Source: Acidobacteriota bacterium
GTDB lineage: Bacteria; Acidobacteriota; Terriglobia; Bryobacterales; Bryobacteraceae
NCBI GenBank assembly: GCA_016213725.1
Contig: JACQZS010000011.1
Location: 1 to 37,039, forward strand
Length of the DNA stretch: 37,039 nucleotides
Reading direction: 5' to 3'
Made by a program: the position numbers and the translations under genes. The notes beneath the pieces are model-generated. The model made no database searches, had not been told where the DNA came from, and saw nothing but the letters and a program-made list of their open reading frames with translations. Of this stretch, positions 25,296 through 33,724 are shown in pieces. Every line of letters starts with the position of its first letter. Positions within the stretch are counted from its first letter, which is position 1.

Positions 25296-25391
25296 GTCAC
25301 CCGAATTCTCACCGCCGCGCAAAGTTGCCAACGCGGGCAGCATCCCAAATTGGTAGCAAATCCGCGCCTGCCTGCGCAAGCCGCCCCCCGC

Positions 25392-25397
25392 TACAAT
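25392..25397 (+). promoter_or_regulatory. Possible -10 element upstream of the UvrC-like gene
   Basis: TACAAT matches five of six bases of the -10 consensus. Transcription would start about 9 bases before the ATG at 25412, giving an almost leaderless message with no room for a Shine-Dalgarno; no good -35 is visible. Confidence 0.35.
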
Positions 25398-25411
25398 ATC
25401 CTCGTGCCCTC

Positions 25412-26527
25412 ATGACCGCCCCTTCTCTCCTCCCCCCTTACGACCTCGCCTCCATCCCCGACGCCCCCGCCGTCTTCCTCATCCATCTCCACCAGGGCCG
25501 CCCTTACCTCGCCCGCACCGCCCGCCTCCGCCGCCGCCTCGCCCGCCTGCTCTCACCCCCAACTTCCTCCTCCCGCCGCCTCAACCTCCACTCCCTCGCC
25601 GCCTCCGTCGAATACCACCTCACCCCCTCCCGCCTCTCCTCCTCGCTTACCTTCTACCGCCTCGCCCAGGCTCATTTCCCCGGCGAATACCTCAACTTCC
25701 TCAAGCTCCGCCCCGCCCCCTTCGTCAAGCTCATCCTCTCGAATCCCTTCCCCCGCACCGCCGTCTCCACCCGCCTCTCTTCCTCTCAGGCTCTCCACTA
25801 CGGCCCCTTCCGCTCCCGCGCCTCCGCCGAACGCTTCGAACAGGACCTCCTCGATCTGTTTCAGGTCCGCCGCTGCCAGGAAGACCTCATCCCCTCCCCG
25901 GATCACCCCGGCTGCATCTACGGCGAGATGATGAAGTGCCTCCGCCCCTGCCAGCAGGTCGTCGGCCCCGAAGAGTACCGCTCCGAGGCCAACCGCCTCT
26001 CCGCGTTCCTCTCTACGCAAGGCCACTCCCTCCTCGAACCCGTCTCCTCCGCCCGCGAGCGCGCCTCCCAGGACCTCGACTTCGAACAGGCCCAGCGCCT
26101 CCACTCCCGCTACCTCCGCATCGAACAAACCCTCAAACTCCGCGACGACCTCGCCGCCCCCCTCGAATCCCTCTCCGGCGCCGCCGTCTCCCCCAGCCCC
26201 GTCCCCGGCGAAGTCCAGCTCTTCTTCTTCCTCCAGGGCGCCTGGGCCGAACCCGTCCACTTCCCCATCGCCGCCACCTCCTCCGAAGTCCTACCCCTCG
26301 ACCGCCGCCTCCGCGAACTCCTCCCCTCCCTCCAGTTCCCCCGCCTCACCCTCCGCCAGCGCGCTGAACACATCTCCCTCCTCGCCCGCTGGTTCTACTC
26401 TTCCTACCGCGACTCCGACTGGTTCTCTTTCACCTCCCTCGACGACATCCCCTACCGCCGCCTCGTCCGCGCCATCAGCGGCGCTGGCCGCCACGCCTCC
26501 TCAGCACCCGGTCCGGCCCCCGGCTAA
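25412..26527 (+). CDS. UvrC/Cho-like protein with degenerate GIY-YIG domain and retained Fe-S cysteines
   Basis: 371 residues. The N-terminal part aligns with the UvrC GIY-YIG domain, but the key motif is AVFLIHLHQGRPYLARTARLRRRL (residues 20-43): GVY has become AVF, YVG has become YLA, and the glutamate expected near residues 76-86 is missing. The middle part keeps UvrC features: HYGPFRSRASAE (129-140) and four cysteines C155, C168, C176 and C180, with spacing like the Fe-S ligands of E. coli UvrC. A UVR-like helix follows (about 213-245, RERASQDLDFEQAQRL). The RNase H-like and HhH domains of full UvrC are absent; residues 260-371 are unique. The frame open from 24887 is a shadow upstream of the ATG. 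Likely non-nucleolytic. Confidence 0.8.
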   Translation: MTAPSLLPPYDLASIPDAPAVFLIHLHQGRPYLARTARLRRRLARLLSPPTSSSRRLNLHSLAASVEYHLTPSRLSSSLTFYRLAQAHFPGEYLNFLKLRPAPFVKLILSNPFPRTAVSTRLSSSQALHYGPFRSRASAERFEQDLLDLFQVRRCQEDLIPSPDHPGCIYGEMMKCLRPCQQVVGPEEYRSEANRLSAFLSTQGHSLLEPVSSARERASQDLDFEQAQRLHSRYLRIEQTLKLRDDLAAPLESLSGAAVSPSPVPGEVQLFFFLQGAWAEPVHFPIAATSSEVLPLDRRLRELLPSLQFPRLTLRQRAEHISLLARWFYSSYRDSDWFSFTSLDDIPYRRLVRAISGAGRHASSAPGPAPG

Positions 26528-26549
26528 CCTCTCGCGCTACCCTGAATTC

Positions 26550-27980
26550 ATGGGGCTCTCCATCAGCCTGATCGCCACCCAGTTCGGCATCTCTACATCC
26601 GACCTCCACCGCTATCTCAATGAGGCCCTCTCCCGGGGCGGAGACTACGCCGACCTCTACTTCGAATACATCGAATCCACCTCCCTCGCCCTCGACGAAT
26701 CCATCGTCAAATCCGCCACCCAGGGCGTCACCCTCGGCGTCGGCGTCCGTGTCCTCTCCGGCGAGCGCACCGGCTACGCCTACTCCGACGATCTCTCCCC
26801 TGACCGCATCCTCAAGGCCGCCCGTACCGCTGCCTGCATCGCCGCCGGCCCCGCCTCCATCGTCCAAACTCCGCTCGACGCCATCTCCGCTCCCAACCTC
26901 TATCCCGTCCCCCACCCCGCCGCCGAATCCTCCCTCGCCGAACGCGTCGCCCTCATCGTCGAAGCCGACCACATCGCCCGCGCCGAAGACGCCCGCGTCT
27001 TCCAGGTCCAGGCCTCCTTCGCAGACTCCATCAGGCACATCCTCATCGCCACCTCCGACGGCCGCCTCGCCCACGACCGCCAACCCATGGCCCGCCTCAA
27101 CGTCATGGCCCTCGCCCGCGCCGCCGACGGCCGCATCGAGCACGGCTACCAGGGCGGCGGAGGCCGCGTCGGCCTCGATCACTTCACCTCGAACCATCTT
27201 GTCTCCAAGTTCGCCAAGGAAGCCGTCCGCCAGGCCCTCGTCCAACTCGACGCCGTCGAAGCCCCCGCCGGCGAAATGACCGTCGTCCTCGGCCCCGGTT
27301 GGCCCGGCATCCTCCTCCACGAAGCCGTCGGCCACGGCCTCGAAGCCGACTTCAACCGCAAGGAGGTCTCCGCCTTCTCCGGCCGCATCGGCCAGCAGGT
27401 CGCCTCCCCCCTCTGCACCGTCGTCGATAACGGCGCCATGGCCGCCCGCCGCGGCTCCCTCAACGTCGACGACGAAGGCGTCCCCTCCCAGGAAAACGTC
27501 CTCATCGAAAACGGCGTCCTCCGCGGCTACCTCCACGATCGCCTCTCCTCCCGACTCCTTCGCAACACCCCCACCGGCAACGGCCGCCGCGAAAACTACC
27601 AGCACATCCCCCTCCCCCGCATGACCAACACCTACATGCTCGCCGGCGATAGCGACCCCTCCGAAATCCTCCGCTCCGTCAAAAAGGGCCTCTATTGCGC
27701 CACCTTCGGCGGCGGCCAGGTCGATATCACCTCCGGCAACTTCGTCTTCTCCGCCACCGAAAGCTACTTGATCGAGGACGGCCGCCTCACCAGCCCCGTC
27801 CGCGGCGCCTCCCTCATCGGCAACGGCCCCGAAGCCCTCAAGTACGTCTCCATGGTCGGCAACGACCTCCAGCTCGACGAAGGCGTCGGCATCTGCGGCA
27901 AGGAGGGCCAGTCCGTCCCCGTCGGCGTCGGCATCCCCACCCTCAAAATCGATCGCATCACCGTCGGAGGCAACGCATGA
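26550..27980 (+). CDS. tldD: TldD metalloprotease subunit
   Basis: 476-residue catalytic subunit of the TldD/TldE cytoplasmic protease, which trims unfolded or modified peptides (microcin B17 maturation and CcdA decay in E. coli). The zinc motif HEAVGH is at residues 257-262 (bases 27318-27335), followed by GLEADFNRKEVSAFSG. Other family marks are YADLYFEYIESTSLALDES near the N-terminus, VGVRVLSGERTGYAYSDDL, VVDNGAMAARRGSLNVDDEG and the C-terminal GGGQVDITSGNFVFSATESYLIEDG. Length matches TldD. The stop overlaps the next start (ATGA), so both subunits are made together. Confidence 0.97.
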   Translation: MGLSISLIATQFGISTSDLHRYLNEALSRGGDYADLYFEYIESTSLALDESIVKSATQGVTLGVGVRVLSGERTGYAYSDDLSPDRILKAARTAACIAAGPASIVQTPLDAISAPNLYPVPHPAAESSLAERVALIVEADHIARAEDARVFQVQASFADSIRHILIATSDGRLAHDRQPMARLNVMALARAADGRIEHGYQGGGGRVGLDHFTSNHLVSKFAKEAVRQALVQLDAVEAPAGEMTVVLGPGWPGILLHEAVGHGLEADFNRKEVSAFSGRIGQQVASPLCTVVDNGAMAARRGSLNVDDEGVPSQENVLIENGVLRGYLHDRLSSRLLRNTPTGNGRRENYQHIPLPRMTNTYMLAGDSDPSEILRSVKKGLYCATFGGGQVDITSGNFVFSATESYLIEDGRLTSPVRGASLIGNGPEALKYVSMVGNDLQLDEGVGICGKEGQSVPVGVGIPTLKIDRITVGGNA

Positions 27981-29332
27981 GCCCCCAGAACTTCCACGAA
28001 GAGATCGCCGCCCGCCTCATCCAGCTCGCCTCCACCCACGGCGCCTCCGCCGCCGAGGCCACCGTCGCCGCCGGCGACGAGTTTGAAGCCCAGGTCCGCC
28101 TCGGCCAGGTCGAAACCCTCAAAGAGGCCGGCTCCCAGGCCGCCGGCATCCGCCTCCTCTTCGGTCAGCGCGTCGGCTCCGCCTATACTTCCGACCTCTC
28201 CGAAGCCGGCCTCGCCCGCATGGTCGCCTCCGCCGCCGGACTCGCTCAAATCTCCACCGAAGACCCCCACGCCGGACTCCCCGATCCCTCCTCCCTCGGC
28301 GCCGTCCGCGGCGACCTCCAGCTCTTCTCCCCCTCCATCGACGCCTTCGATCCCGCCCGCCGCATCGAACTCGCCCGCGAGGCCGAACAATCCGCCCTCT
28401 CCTTCGACCCCCGCATCGACAACTCCGAAGGCGGCTCTTTCTCTTCTTCCACCGCCTGGCGCGCCTTCTCCAACTCCATCGGCTTCCTCTCCTCCTACCG
28501 CTCCTCCTACTGCGGCCTCTCCGCCGTCCCCGTCGCCACCTCCGAAGGCCGCCGCGAACGCGACTACTGGTCCTCCAGCGCCCGCGCCATCGATGGCCTC
28601 GAATCCCCTGATTTCATCGGCCGCACCGCCGCCCAGCGCGCCCTCCGCCGCCTCGGCGCCCGCAAGGCCTCCACCCAAAAGGTCCCCGTCGTCTTCGAGC
28701 CGCGCGTCGCCCGCTCCCTCCTCGGCCACCTCTTCTCCGCCATCTCCGGAGACTCCGTCTACCGCAAGTCCTCCTACCTCGCCGGCCTCCTCGGCCAGCA
28801 GGTCGCCGGCTCAAACATCACCATCATCGACGACGCCACCCTCCCCGGCCTGGTCGGCACCGCCCCCTTCGACGACGAAGGCGTCCCCTCCCGCCGCACC
28901 GTCGTCTTCGAAAACGGCCGCCTCGCCTCTTACCTCCTCAACTCCTACACCGCCCGCAAGCTCGGCCTCCAAACCACCGGCTCCGCCGCCCGCGGCGTCA
29001 CCGGCAACGCCGGCGTCGGTCACGGCAATTTCTTCCTCCAACCCGGCGAAAACAGCCCCGAATCCATCATTTCCAGCGTCAAAAACGGCCTTTACGTCAC
29101 CGAATTGCTCGGCTCCGGTGTCAATATAGTGAACGGTGACTATTCCCGGGGTGCCGCCGGCCTCTGGATTGAAAACGGCCAGCTCGCCTGGCCCGTCCAT
29201 GAGATCACCATCGCCGGCAACCTCCGCCGTATCTTTGAACAGGTGGAAGCCATCGGCAACGACCTCGAGTTTCGAGGCTCCGTGGCCTGCCCCACCATCC
29301 TCATCGGGGAGATGACAGTCAGTGGCCAGTAA
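27977..29332 (+). CDS. pmbA: PmbA/TldE protease partner subunit
   Basis: 451-residue non-catalytic partner that forms the heterodimer with TldD. It lacks the HExxxH motif, as expected. Family features include AAEATVAAGDEFEAQVRLGQVETLKEAG near the N-terminus, GIRLLFGQRVGSAYTSDLS, NITIIDDATLPGLVGTAPFDDEGVPSRRTVVFENG (about 275-310) and the C-terminal VNGDYSRGAAGLWIENG with LACPTILIGEM-type ending. The ATG at 27977 overlaps the tldD stop by 4 bases; the frame open from 27695 is a shadow inside tldD. It overlaps the next gene by 11 bases. Confidence 0.96.
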   Translation: MSPQNFHEEIAARLIQLASTHGASAAEATVAAGDEFEAQVRLGQVETLKEAGSQAAGIRLLFGQRVGSAYTSDLSEAGLARMVASAAGLAQISTEDPHAGLPDPSSLGAVRGDLQLFSPSIDAFDPARRIELAREAEQSALSFDPRIDNSEGGSFSSSTAWRAFSNSIGFLSSYRSSYCGLSAVPVATSEGRRERDYWSSSARAIDGLESPDFIGRTAAQRALRRLGARKASTQKVPVVFEPRVARSLLGHLFSAISGDSVYRKSSYLAGLLGQQVAGSNITIIDDATLPGLVGTAPFDDEGVPSRRTVVFENGRLASYLLNSYTARKLGLQTTGSAARGVTGNAGVGHGNFFLQPGENSPESIISSVKNGLYVTELLGSGVNIVNGDYSRGAAGLWIENGQLAWPVHEITIAGNLRRIFEQVEAIGNDLEFRGSVACPTILIGEMTVSGQ

Positions 29333-29804
29333 TACCGTCCCGAAACCCAAGGCCTCCGCCCAGGCCCGCAATCTACTCCTCCTTTCCATCGTCCTCATCC
29401 TCGGCGCCGCCATCTGGTTCTTCTTCCTCCGCGGCCCCGCCACCCCTCCTCAGCCCCCAGGTCTCTCCCCCGAAGCCAAGGCCTACGTCCGCAACCTCGG
29501 CCTCTCCGGCGTCTCCATGCAGGCCAAGGAGAGCTACATGAAAAACACTCTCCTCGAAATCAACGGCCAGCTCACCAACAAGGGCGGCCGCCCCCTGCGC
29601 CTCGTCGAAATCAACTGCGTCTTCACCGACCCCTACGGCCAGCTCCTCCTCCGCGAGCGCGTCGCCATCGTCCGCCGCTCCGCCGCCGGCCCTCTCAAGC
29701 CCGGCGAAACCCGCTCCTTCCGCCTCCCCTTCGACAACGTCCCCGAAGGCTGGAATCAGATGCTCCCACAACTCGTCATCGCCAATATCGAGTTCGACGA
29801 CTAA
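29322..29804 (+). CDS. Small membrane-anchored protein, possibly DUF2393-like
   Basis: 160 residues from GTG 29322, which lies inside the pmbA 3' end (11-base overlap). A short basic N-tail is followed by one membrane helix (about 17-36, NLLLLSIVLILGAAIWFFFL), then a beta-sandwich-like extracytoplasmic domain: TLLEINGQLTNKGGRPLRLVEINCVFTDPYGQ, RERVAIVRR, KPGETRSFRLPFDNVPEGWN and QLVIANIEF. This pattern of a helix plus a domain containing a conserved NKGGRPL turn resembles DUF2393. Function unknown; it precedes the receiver-fusion gene by 10 bp and may belong to the same envelope-related unit. Confidence 0.6.
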   Translation: MASNTVPKPKASAQARNLLLLSIVLILGAAIWFFFLRGPATPPQPPGLSPEAKAYVRNLGLSGVSMQAKESYMKNTLLEINGQLTNKGGRPLRLVEINCVFTDPYGQLLLRERVAIVRRSAAGPLKPGETRSFRLPFDNVPEGWNQMLPQLVIANIEFDD

Positions 29805-29814
29805 CCCCTCCGCC

Positions 29815-31452
29815 ATGGCCCGCATCCTCCTCGTCGAAGACGATCCCGACCAGCGCCTGCTCCGCCGCCTCATCCTCGAACGCGCCGGCTATGAGGTCAA
29901 CCCCGCCGCCTCTCCCGCCGAAGCCCTCACCCCCCGCCCCACTCCCCCGGACTGCGTCCTCATGGACCTCCGCCTCCCCCAGGTCGCCGACGGCCTCCAG
30001 CTCATCCGCTCCCTCCGCCTCCTCCACCCCAACCTCCCCATCGCCGTCCTCTCCGGCCGCACCCACGAGCTAGATGCCGCCCCCGAATCCCAGCTCGTCC
30101 AGGCCACCCTCGCCAAACCCATCCGCACCGAAATGCTCCTCAAAACCCTCGCCCGCCTCACCGCCGCCCTCGCCCTGCTCCTGCTGCTGCCTTGGGCCGC
30201 CTCCGCCCAGTCCCGAGACTTCTCCTTCCAGCTCCCCGCCCCCGCGGAAGTCATCGCCCAGCTCACCCTCGCCTCCCCCGGCTCAGACTGGTCCATCCCC
30301 TCCCGCGAGGCCGCCACCGCCCTCCTCACCCTCGACCAAACCTCCACCCAGCAAGTCACCGTCTTCGGCACCCCCCAACCCCACACCTACACCGTCTTCC
30401 TCGGCCCCCTCCGGCCCGGCCCCCACACCCTCCACATCGAGCGCGATCCCAAGCTCTCCGCCGCCAACTCGCCGCTTGAAATCGCCGCCGCCCGCTTCGA
30501 ATCCATCCTCCCCTCGGATCCCCGCTACCTCCCCCTCGCCCACGCCCCCGTCCTCCTGCCCCGCGCCGATACCGTCGGCCGCTTCTCCGACACCCCCCTC
30601 CTCGCCTACTACACCCGCGGCGCCGATGACGCCGGCCCCTGGCTCGAATACACCGTCATCTTCTCCAATGAGGACGGCGGCACCTCCACCCGCGACCTCA
30701 TGGCCCGCTGGGGCCGCACCACCGACATCGAATACCTCTACCGCGTCTGGCTCGACCCCCAGGGCCGCCCCTCGAAAACCCTCATCCAGACCCGCGAGCA
30801 CAAAGACGTCCCCTACGAAGGCCGCCGCGAAGCCCTCCACCCCATCCTCTGCCCCGTCACCGAGATCAATATGGTGGAGCCGGCTCCCGCAGGCCCCACC
30901 CCCATCCGCTATCAGCTCGTCCCCGTCTTCGCCGATCTCGCCCAAGCCTCCCGCGAGATCGTCATGGACCACAACCCCCTCACCTACCGCATCTCCGCCC
31001 AGGAACTCATCCGCGAAGACAAGCTCCGCCCCCCGGCCACCCCCGGCGGCGACAGGATCTCCGACCCCCGCCTCTACCTCATCGTCGAAGCCAAAGTCGC
31101 CTCCGAACGCGCCGCCATCCAGCTCCTCGTCCGCCGCCGCAACTCCACCAAGTGGACCGGCTCCGCCACGGGCATCGGCAAGGACTACATCGAGCGCTCC
31201 GGCTGGGTCCGCGCCACCATCGAACTCCCCCGCGGCACGCGCCTCTCCGACATCGCCGAAATCGGCGCCCAGTGCCTCTCCCGCCGCGACCTCGAACGCC
31301 AGCCCATCCCCAAGAACGGCCTCTGCCGCCTCGAAGCCTTCGGCAAAGTCTTCTTCCTCGGCAACGACTACACCCCCCAGCCGCCCCTCAAACTGCCCAA
31401 CCCGAACTGGCAGCTCCAAATCGGTGAGATGGAGACTCTCAGTCTCCCCTAA
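29815..31452 (+). CDS. Response-regulator receiver domain fused in frame to an exported protein
   Basis: 545 residues. Residues 1-117 form a complete CheY-like receiver: acidic pair in LLVEDDPDQ (Glu8-Asp10 region), phosphoacceptor Asp51 in VLMDLRLP, Ser80 in AVLSGRT, and Lys101 in LAKPI. The receiver's last helix runs straight into a signal-peptide-like segment, MLLKTLARLTAALALLLLLPWAASAQS (residues 107-133). The rest (about 134-545) is a hypothetical protein with no recognised domain, with DLMARWGRTTDIEYLYRVWLD and a C-terminal part containing GKDYIERSGWVRATIELP. No stop separates the two parts. An internal ATG at 30133 could start the exported part alone, but no Shine-Dalgarno precedes it. 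Either a true fusion or two nested products. Confidence 0.72.
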   Translation: MARILLVEDDPDQRLLRRLILERAGYEVNPAASPAEALTPRPTPPDCVLMDLRLPQVADGLQLIRSLRLLHPNLPIAVLSGRTHELDAAPESQLVQATLAKPIRTEMLLKTLARLTAALALLLLLPWAASAQSRDFSFQLPAPAEVIAQLTLASPGSDWSIPSREAATALLTLDQTSTQQVTVFGTPQPHTYTVFLGPLRPGPHTLHIERDPKLSAANSPLEIAAARFESILPSDPRYLPLAHAPVLLPRADTVGRFSDTPLLAYYTRGADDAGPWLEYTVIFSNEDGGTSTRDLMARWGRTTDIEYLYRVWLDPQGRPSKTLIQTREHKDVPYEGRREALHPILCPVTEINMVEPAPAGPTPIRYQLVPVFADLAQASREIVMDHNPLTYRISAQELIREDKLRPPATPGGDRISDPRLYLIVEAKVASERAAIQLLVRRRNSTKWTGSATGIGKDYIERSGWVRATIELPRGTRLSDIAEIGAQCLSRRDLERQPIPKNGLCRLEAFGKVFFLGNDYTPQPPLKLPNPNWQLQIGEMETLSLP

Positions 31453-31455
31453 GTC

Positions 31456-31725
31456 ATGGACACCGCCGCCCTCCAAACCCGGCTCCAGGCCCAAGGCAAA
31501 CTCACCCTCCATCTCCGCGTCATCCCCAAATCCCCCCGCACCGCCTGGTCGGACACCCTCGCCGACGGCTCCATCAAGCTTCGCGTCGCCGCCGTCCCGG
31601 AGCGCGGCAAAGCCAACGAGGAGATCGTCCGCTTCCTCTCCCGCGAGTTCTCCATCCCTCGCAACCACATCGAGATCCTCGCCGGCGCCACCTCTTCCAC
31701 CAAGCTCGTCCGCCTCACCCTATAG
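31456..31725 (+). CDS. yggU: YggU (DUF167/UPF0235) family protein
   Basis: 89 residues matching the small DUF167 fold: LRVIPKSPRTAW near the N-terminus, GSIKLRVAAVPERGKANEEIVRFLSREFSIPRNHIEILAGATSSTK as the conserved body, with the basic/Gly turn PERGKAN diagnostic of the family. The biochemical role is unknown across the family. It begins 3 bp after the previous stop and ends 17 bp from the convergent dehydrogenase gene. Confidence 0.92.
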   Translation: MDTAALQTRLQAQGKLTLHLRVIPKSPRTAWSDTLADGSIKLRVAAVPERGKANEEIVRFLSREFSIPRNHIEILAGATSSTKLVRLTL

Positions 31726-31742
31726 AGGCCCCGCCTTCTCCG

Positions 31743-32819
31743 CTACTCGTTCCCCTCGTCCAGCGCCGCCAGCACCGCCCCGGTCACATCCGCCGTCGAT
31801 GCCGTCCCTCCCACATCCGCCGTCAGCGTGCTCCCCGCCGCCAGCACCTGCCGCACCGCAAACTCCACCGCCGCCGCCGCCGAAGTCGCCCCCAAGTGGT
31901 CCCGCAGCATCGCCGCCGCCAGAATCGTCCCCAGCGGATTCGCCAACCCCTTCCCCGCAATGTCCGGCGCCGACCCGTGCACCGGCTCGAACAACGATGG
32001 CGCCAGCCGCCGCGGATCCAGATTCGCGCTCGGCGCCAACCCGATCGACCCCGTCACAATCGCCGACAGGTCGCTCAGAATATCCCCAAACAGATTCGAG
32101 GCCACCACCACGTCGAACGACGCCGGCCGCCGCACGAAATTCATCGCCGCCGCATCCACCAGCAGCGACTCCGTCGTGATGTCCGGATAATCCGCCGCCA
32201 CCTCCCGGAACACCCGGTCCCACAGCACCATCCCATAGCCCTGCGCATTCGACTTCGTGATCGAAGCCACCCGCCGCTTCCGGTCCCGCCTCCGCGCCAG
32301 GTCGAACGCAAACCGGATAATCCGCTCGCACCCCGCCCGCGTGAATACCGACGTCTGCACCGCCACCTCCGACGGCAGATGGTGATACAGATACCCGCCG
32401 ATGTTGGCGTACTCGCCCTCCGTGTTCTCTCGCACCACCACCATATCGATCGACCCCGGCTCATACCCGCTCAACGGGCTCGCCACGCCCTCGTACAGGT
32501 ACGCCGGCCGCACGTTCGCATACAAATCGAATGCCCGCCGGATCGGCAGCAGCATCCCATTCAAGGTGATGTGGTCCGGCACATGCGGATGCCCCACCGC
32601 CCCCAGCAGAATCGCGTCGTGCGTCCTCAGCCTGTCTAGCGCATCCATCGGCATCATCACGCCGTGCTGGAAATAGTAATCCGACCCCCAGTCGTACTCC
32701 TCAAACGAAAGCGGCACGTGATGCGTCGCCGCCACCTGCTCCAACACGCGTCGCGCCGCCGGGACCACTTCCCGCCCAATGCCATCCCCCGGCAGGAGCC
32801 CAATCGAGTGCCTCTTCAT
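31743..32819 (-). CDS. Isopropylmalate/tartrate dehydrogenase-family decarboxylating dehydrogenase
   Basis: 358-residue NAD(P)-dependent beta-decarboxylating dehydrogenase. Motifs: LLPGDGIGREVVPA (8-21), LYANVRPAYLYEGVASPL (about 98-115), VVVRENTEGEYANIGG (about 126-141), SITKSNAQGYGMVLWDRVF with the catalytic Lys (about 191), the Asp-rich metal site SNLFGDILSDLSA (about 240-252) and GSAPDIAGKGLANPLGTILA (about 283-302). The order and RENTEGEY fit tartrate dehydrogenase or an isopropylmalate dehydrogenase paralogue; no other leu genes are nearby, which favours tartrate/malate-type substrates. It is divergent from the SDR gene with 76 bp between starts. Confidence 0.86.
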   Translation of the reverse strand: MKRHSIGLLPGDGIGREVVPAARRVLEQVAATHHVPLSFEEYDWGSDYYFQHGVMMPMDALDRLRTHDAILLGAVGHPHVPDHITLNGMLLPIRRAFDLYANVRPAYLYEGVASPLSGYEPGSIDMVVVRENTEGEYANIGGYLYHHLPSEVAVQTSVFTRAGCERIIRFAFDLARRRDRKRRVASITKSNAQGYGMVLWDRVFREVAADYPDITTESLLVDAAAMNFVRRPASFDVVVASNLFGDILSDLSAIVTGSIGLAPSANLDPRRLAPSLFEPVHGSAPDIAGKGLANPLGTILAAAMLRDHLGATSAAAAVEFAVRQVLAAGSTLTADVGGTASTADVTGAVLAALDEGNE

Positions 32820-32895
32820 GTGCCCATGCTACCAGGGACCCGCACCGTTTCCTACCCCGCAGCCGCCGCCCCCCGCCGGTGATAGCCTGGGATTC

Positions 32896-33675
32896 ATGTC
32901 GCCGGACAACCCCTTCTCCCTCCACGGCAAAACCGCCCTCGTCGCCGGCGCCAGCCGCGGCATCGGGCAGGCCATCGCCGAAGCGCTCGCCCGCGCCGGC
33001 GCCCGCACCATCCTCGCCGCCCGCTCCACCCAGGCCCTCCAGTCCATCGTCGAAAGCCTCCGCGCCGAAGGCTGCGACGCCGCGGCCCTCCCCCTCGACA
33101 TCTCCTCCAAATCCTCCCGCCACGAAGCCGCCCAGGCCGCCGGCCCCGTCGATATCCTCCTCAACGTCGCCGGCACCAACCTCCGCAAGCGCGCCGCCGA
33201 CTACACCCCCGAAGAGTACGAGCGCATCCTCAACACCAATCTCACCGGCGTCTTCGAACTCACCCAGCTCATCGGAAAGGGCATGATCGAACGCGCCCGC
33301 GGCGGCAAGATCGTCATGATCGGTAGCCTCACCTCCCTCATCGGGCTCCCCTACGTCCCCGTCTACACCATCACCAAGGCCGCCCTCGCCGGCCTCACCC
33401 GCTCCCTCGCCGCCGAATGGGGCCAGCACGCTATCCAGGTCAATTGCATCGCCCCCGGCTTCATCCTCACTGACCTCAACCGGGAAATGTGGAAGCCCCC
33501 CCACATGACCGCCTGGCTCCAAAGCGTTCAGCCCAACCCCCGCATCGGCACTCCCCAGGACATCGCCCCCCTAGCCGTCTTCCTCTCCGGCCCCGGCTCC
33601 GACTACATCACCGGCCAGCTCATCGTCGTCGACGGCGGCCTCTCCGCCACCTGCATGTGGCCCTTCCAACCATAG
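32896..33675 (+). CDS. SDR-family NAD(P)-dependent oxidoreductase
   Basis: 259-residue classical short-chain dehydrogenase. The cofactor motif is GASRGIG (18-24), the NNAG-type motif is NVAG (90-93), the active-site triad is Ser144, Tyr157 and Lys161 (YTITK), and NCIAPGFILTDL (183-194) is conserved; the end has YITGQLIVVDGG. ATG 32896 is chosen for family length; the frame open from 32779 has no such start. Sugar-acid or 3-oxoacyl substrates are both possible. Its divergence from the tartrate-dehydrogenase-like gene suggests a shared pathway for sugar acids (inference). Confidence 0.9.
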   Translation: MSPDNPFSLHGKTALVAGASRGIGQAIAEALARAGARTILAARSTQALQSIVESLRAEGCDAAALPLDISSKSSRHEAAQAAGPVDILLNVAGTNLRKRAADYTPEEYERILNTNLTGVFELTQLIGKGMIERARGGKIVMIGSLTSLIGLPYVPVYTITKAALAGLTRSLAAEWGQHAIQVNCIAPGFILTDLNREMWKPPHMTAWLQSVQPNPRIGTPQDIAPLAVFLSGPGSDYITGQLIVVDGGLSATCMWPFQP

Positions 33676-33680
33676 AATTC

Positions 33681-33700
33681 CCCCGGACGCCAGTCCGGGG
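33681..33700. repeat. Palindromic element, copy 1 (arm CCCCGGAC, loop GCCA)
   Basis: Perfect 8-bp arms with a 4-base loop, between the convergent SDR and OmpA-family genes. Same element as at 34609, 36932, 36970 and 37008. Confidence 0.9.
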
Positions 33701-33704
33701 CCAC

Positions 33705-33719
33705 GGGGCCGCAGGCCCC
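33705..33719. terminator. Second hairpin in the SDR/OmpA convergent gap
   Basis: GGGGCC-GCA-GGCCCC, a perfect 6-bp stem just after the palindromic element and 6 bp before the OmpA-gene stop. Position between two convergent stops suggests termination or RNA 3'-end protection; there is no T-tract. Confidence 0.45.
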
Positions 33720-33724
33720 ACCTT

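Noticed and set aside
26475-27605. Minus-strand open frame of 376 codons opposite tldD
   Set aside because: Same low-complexity GGGDG/AVAGGG composition; tldD on the + strand has full family motifs.
30283-31668. Long minus-strand open frame of 461 codons opposite the receiver-fusion gene
   Set aside because: Gly/Glu/Asp-rich translation with no motifs; it is the mirror of C-ending codons on the + strand.
30074-32179. Plus-strand open frame of 701 codons
   Set aside because: Pro/Ser-rich frame-shifted reading across three well-supported genes.
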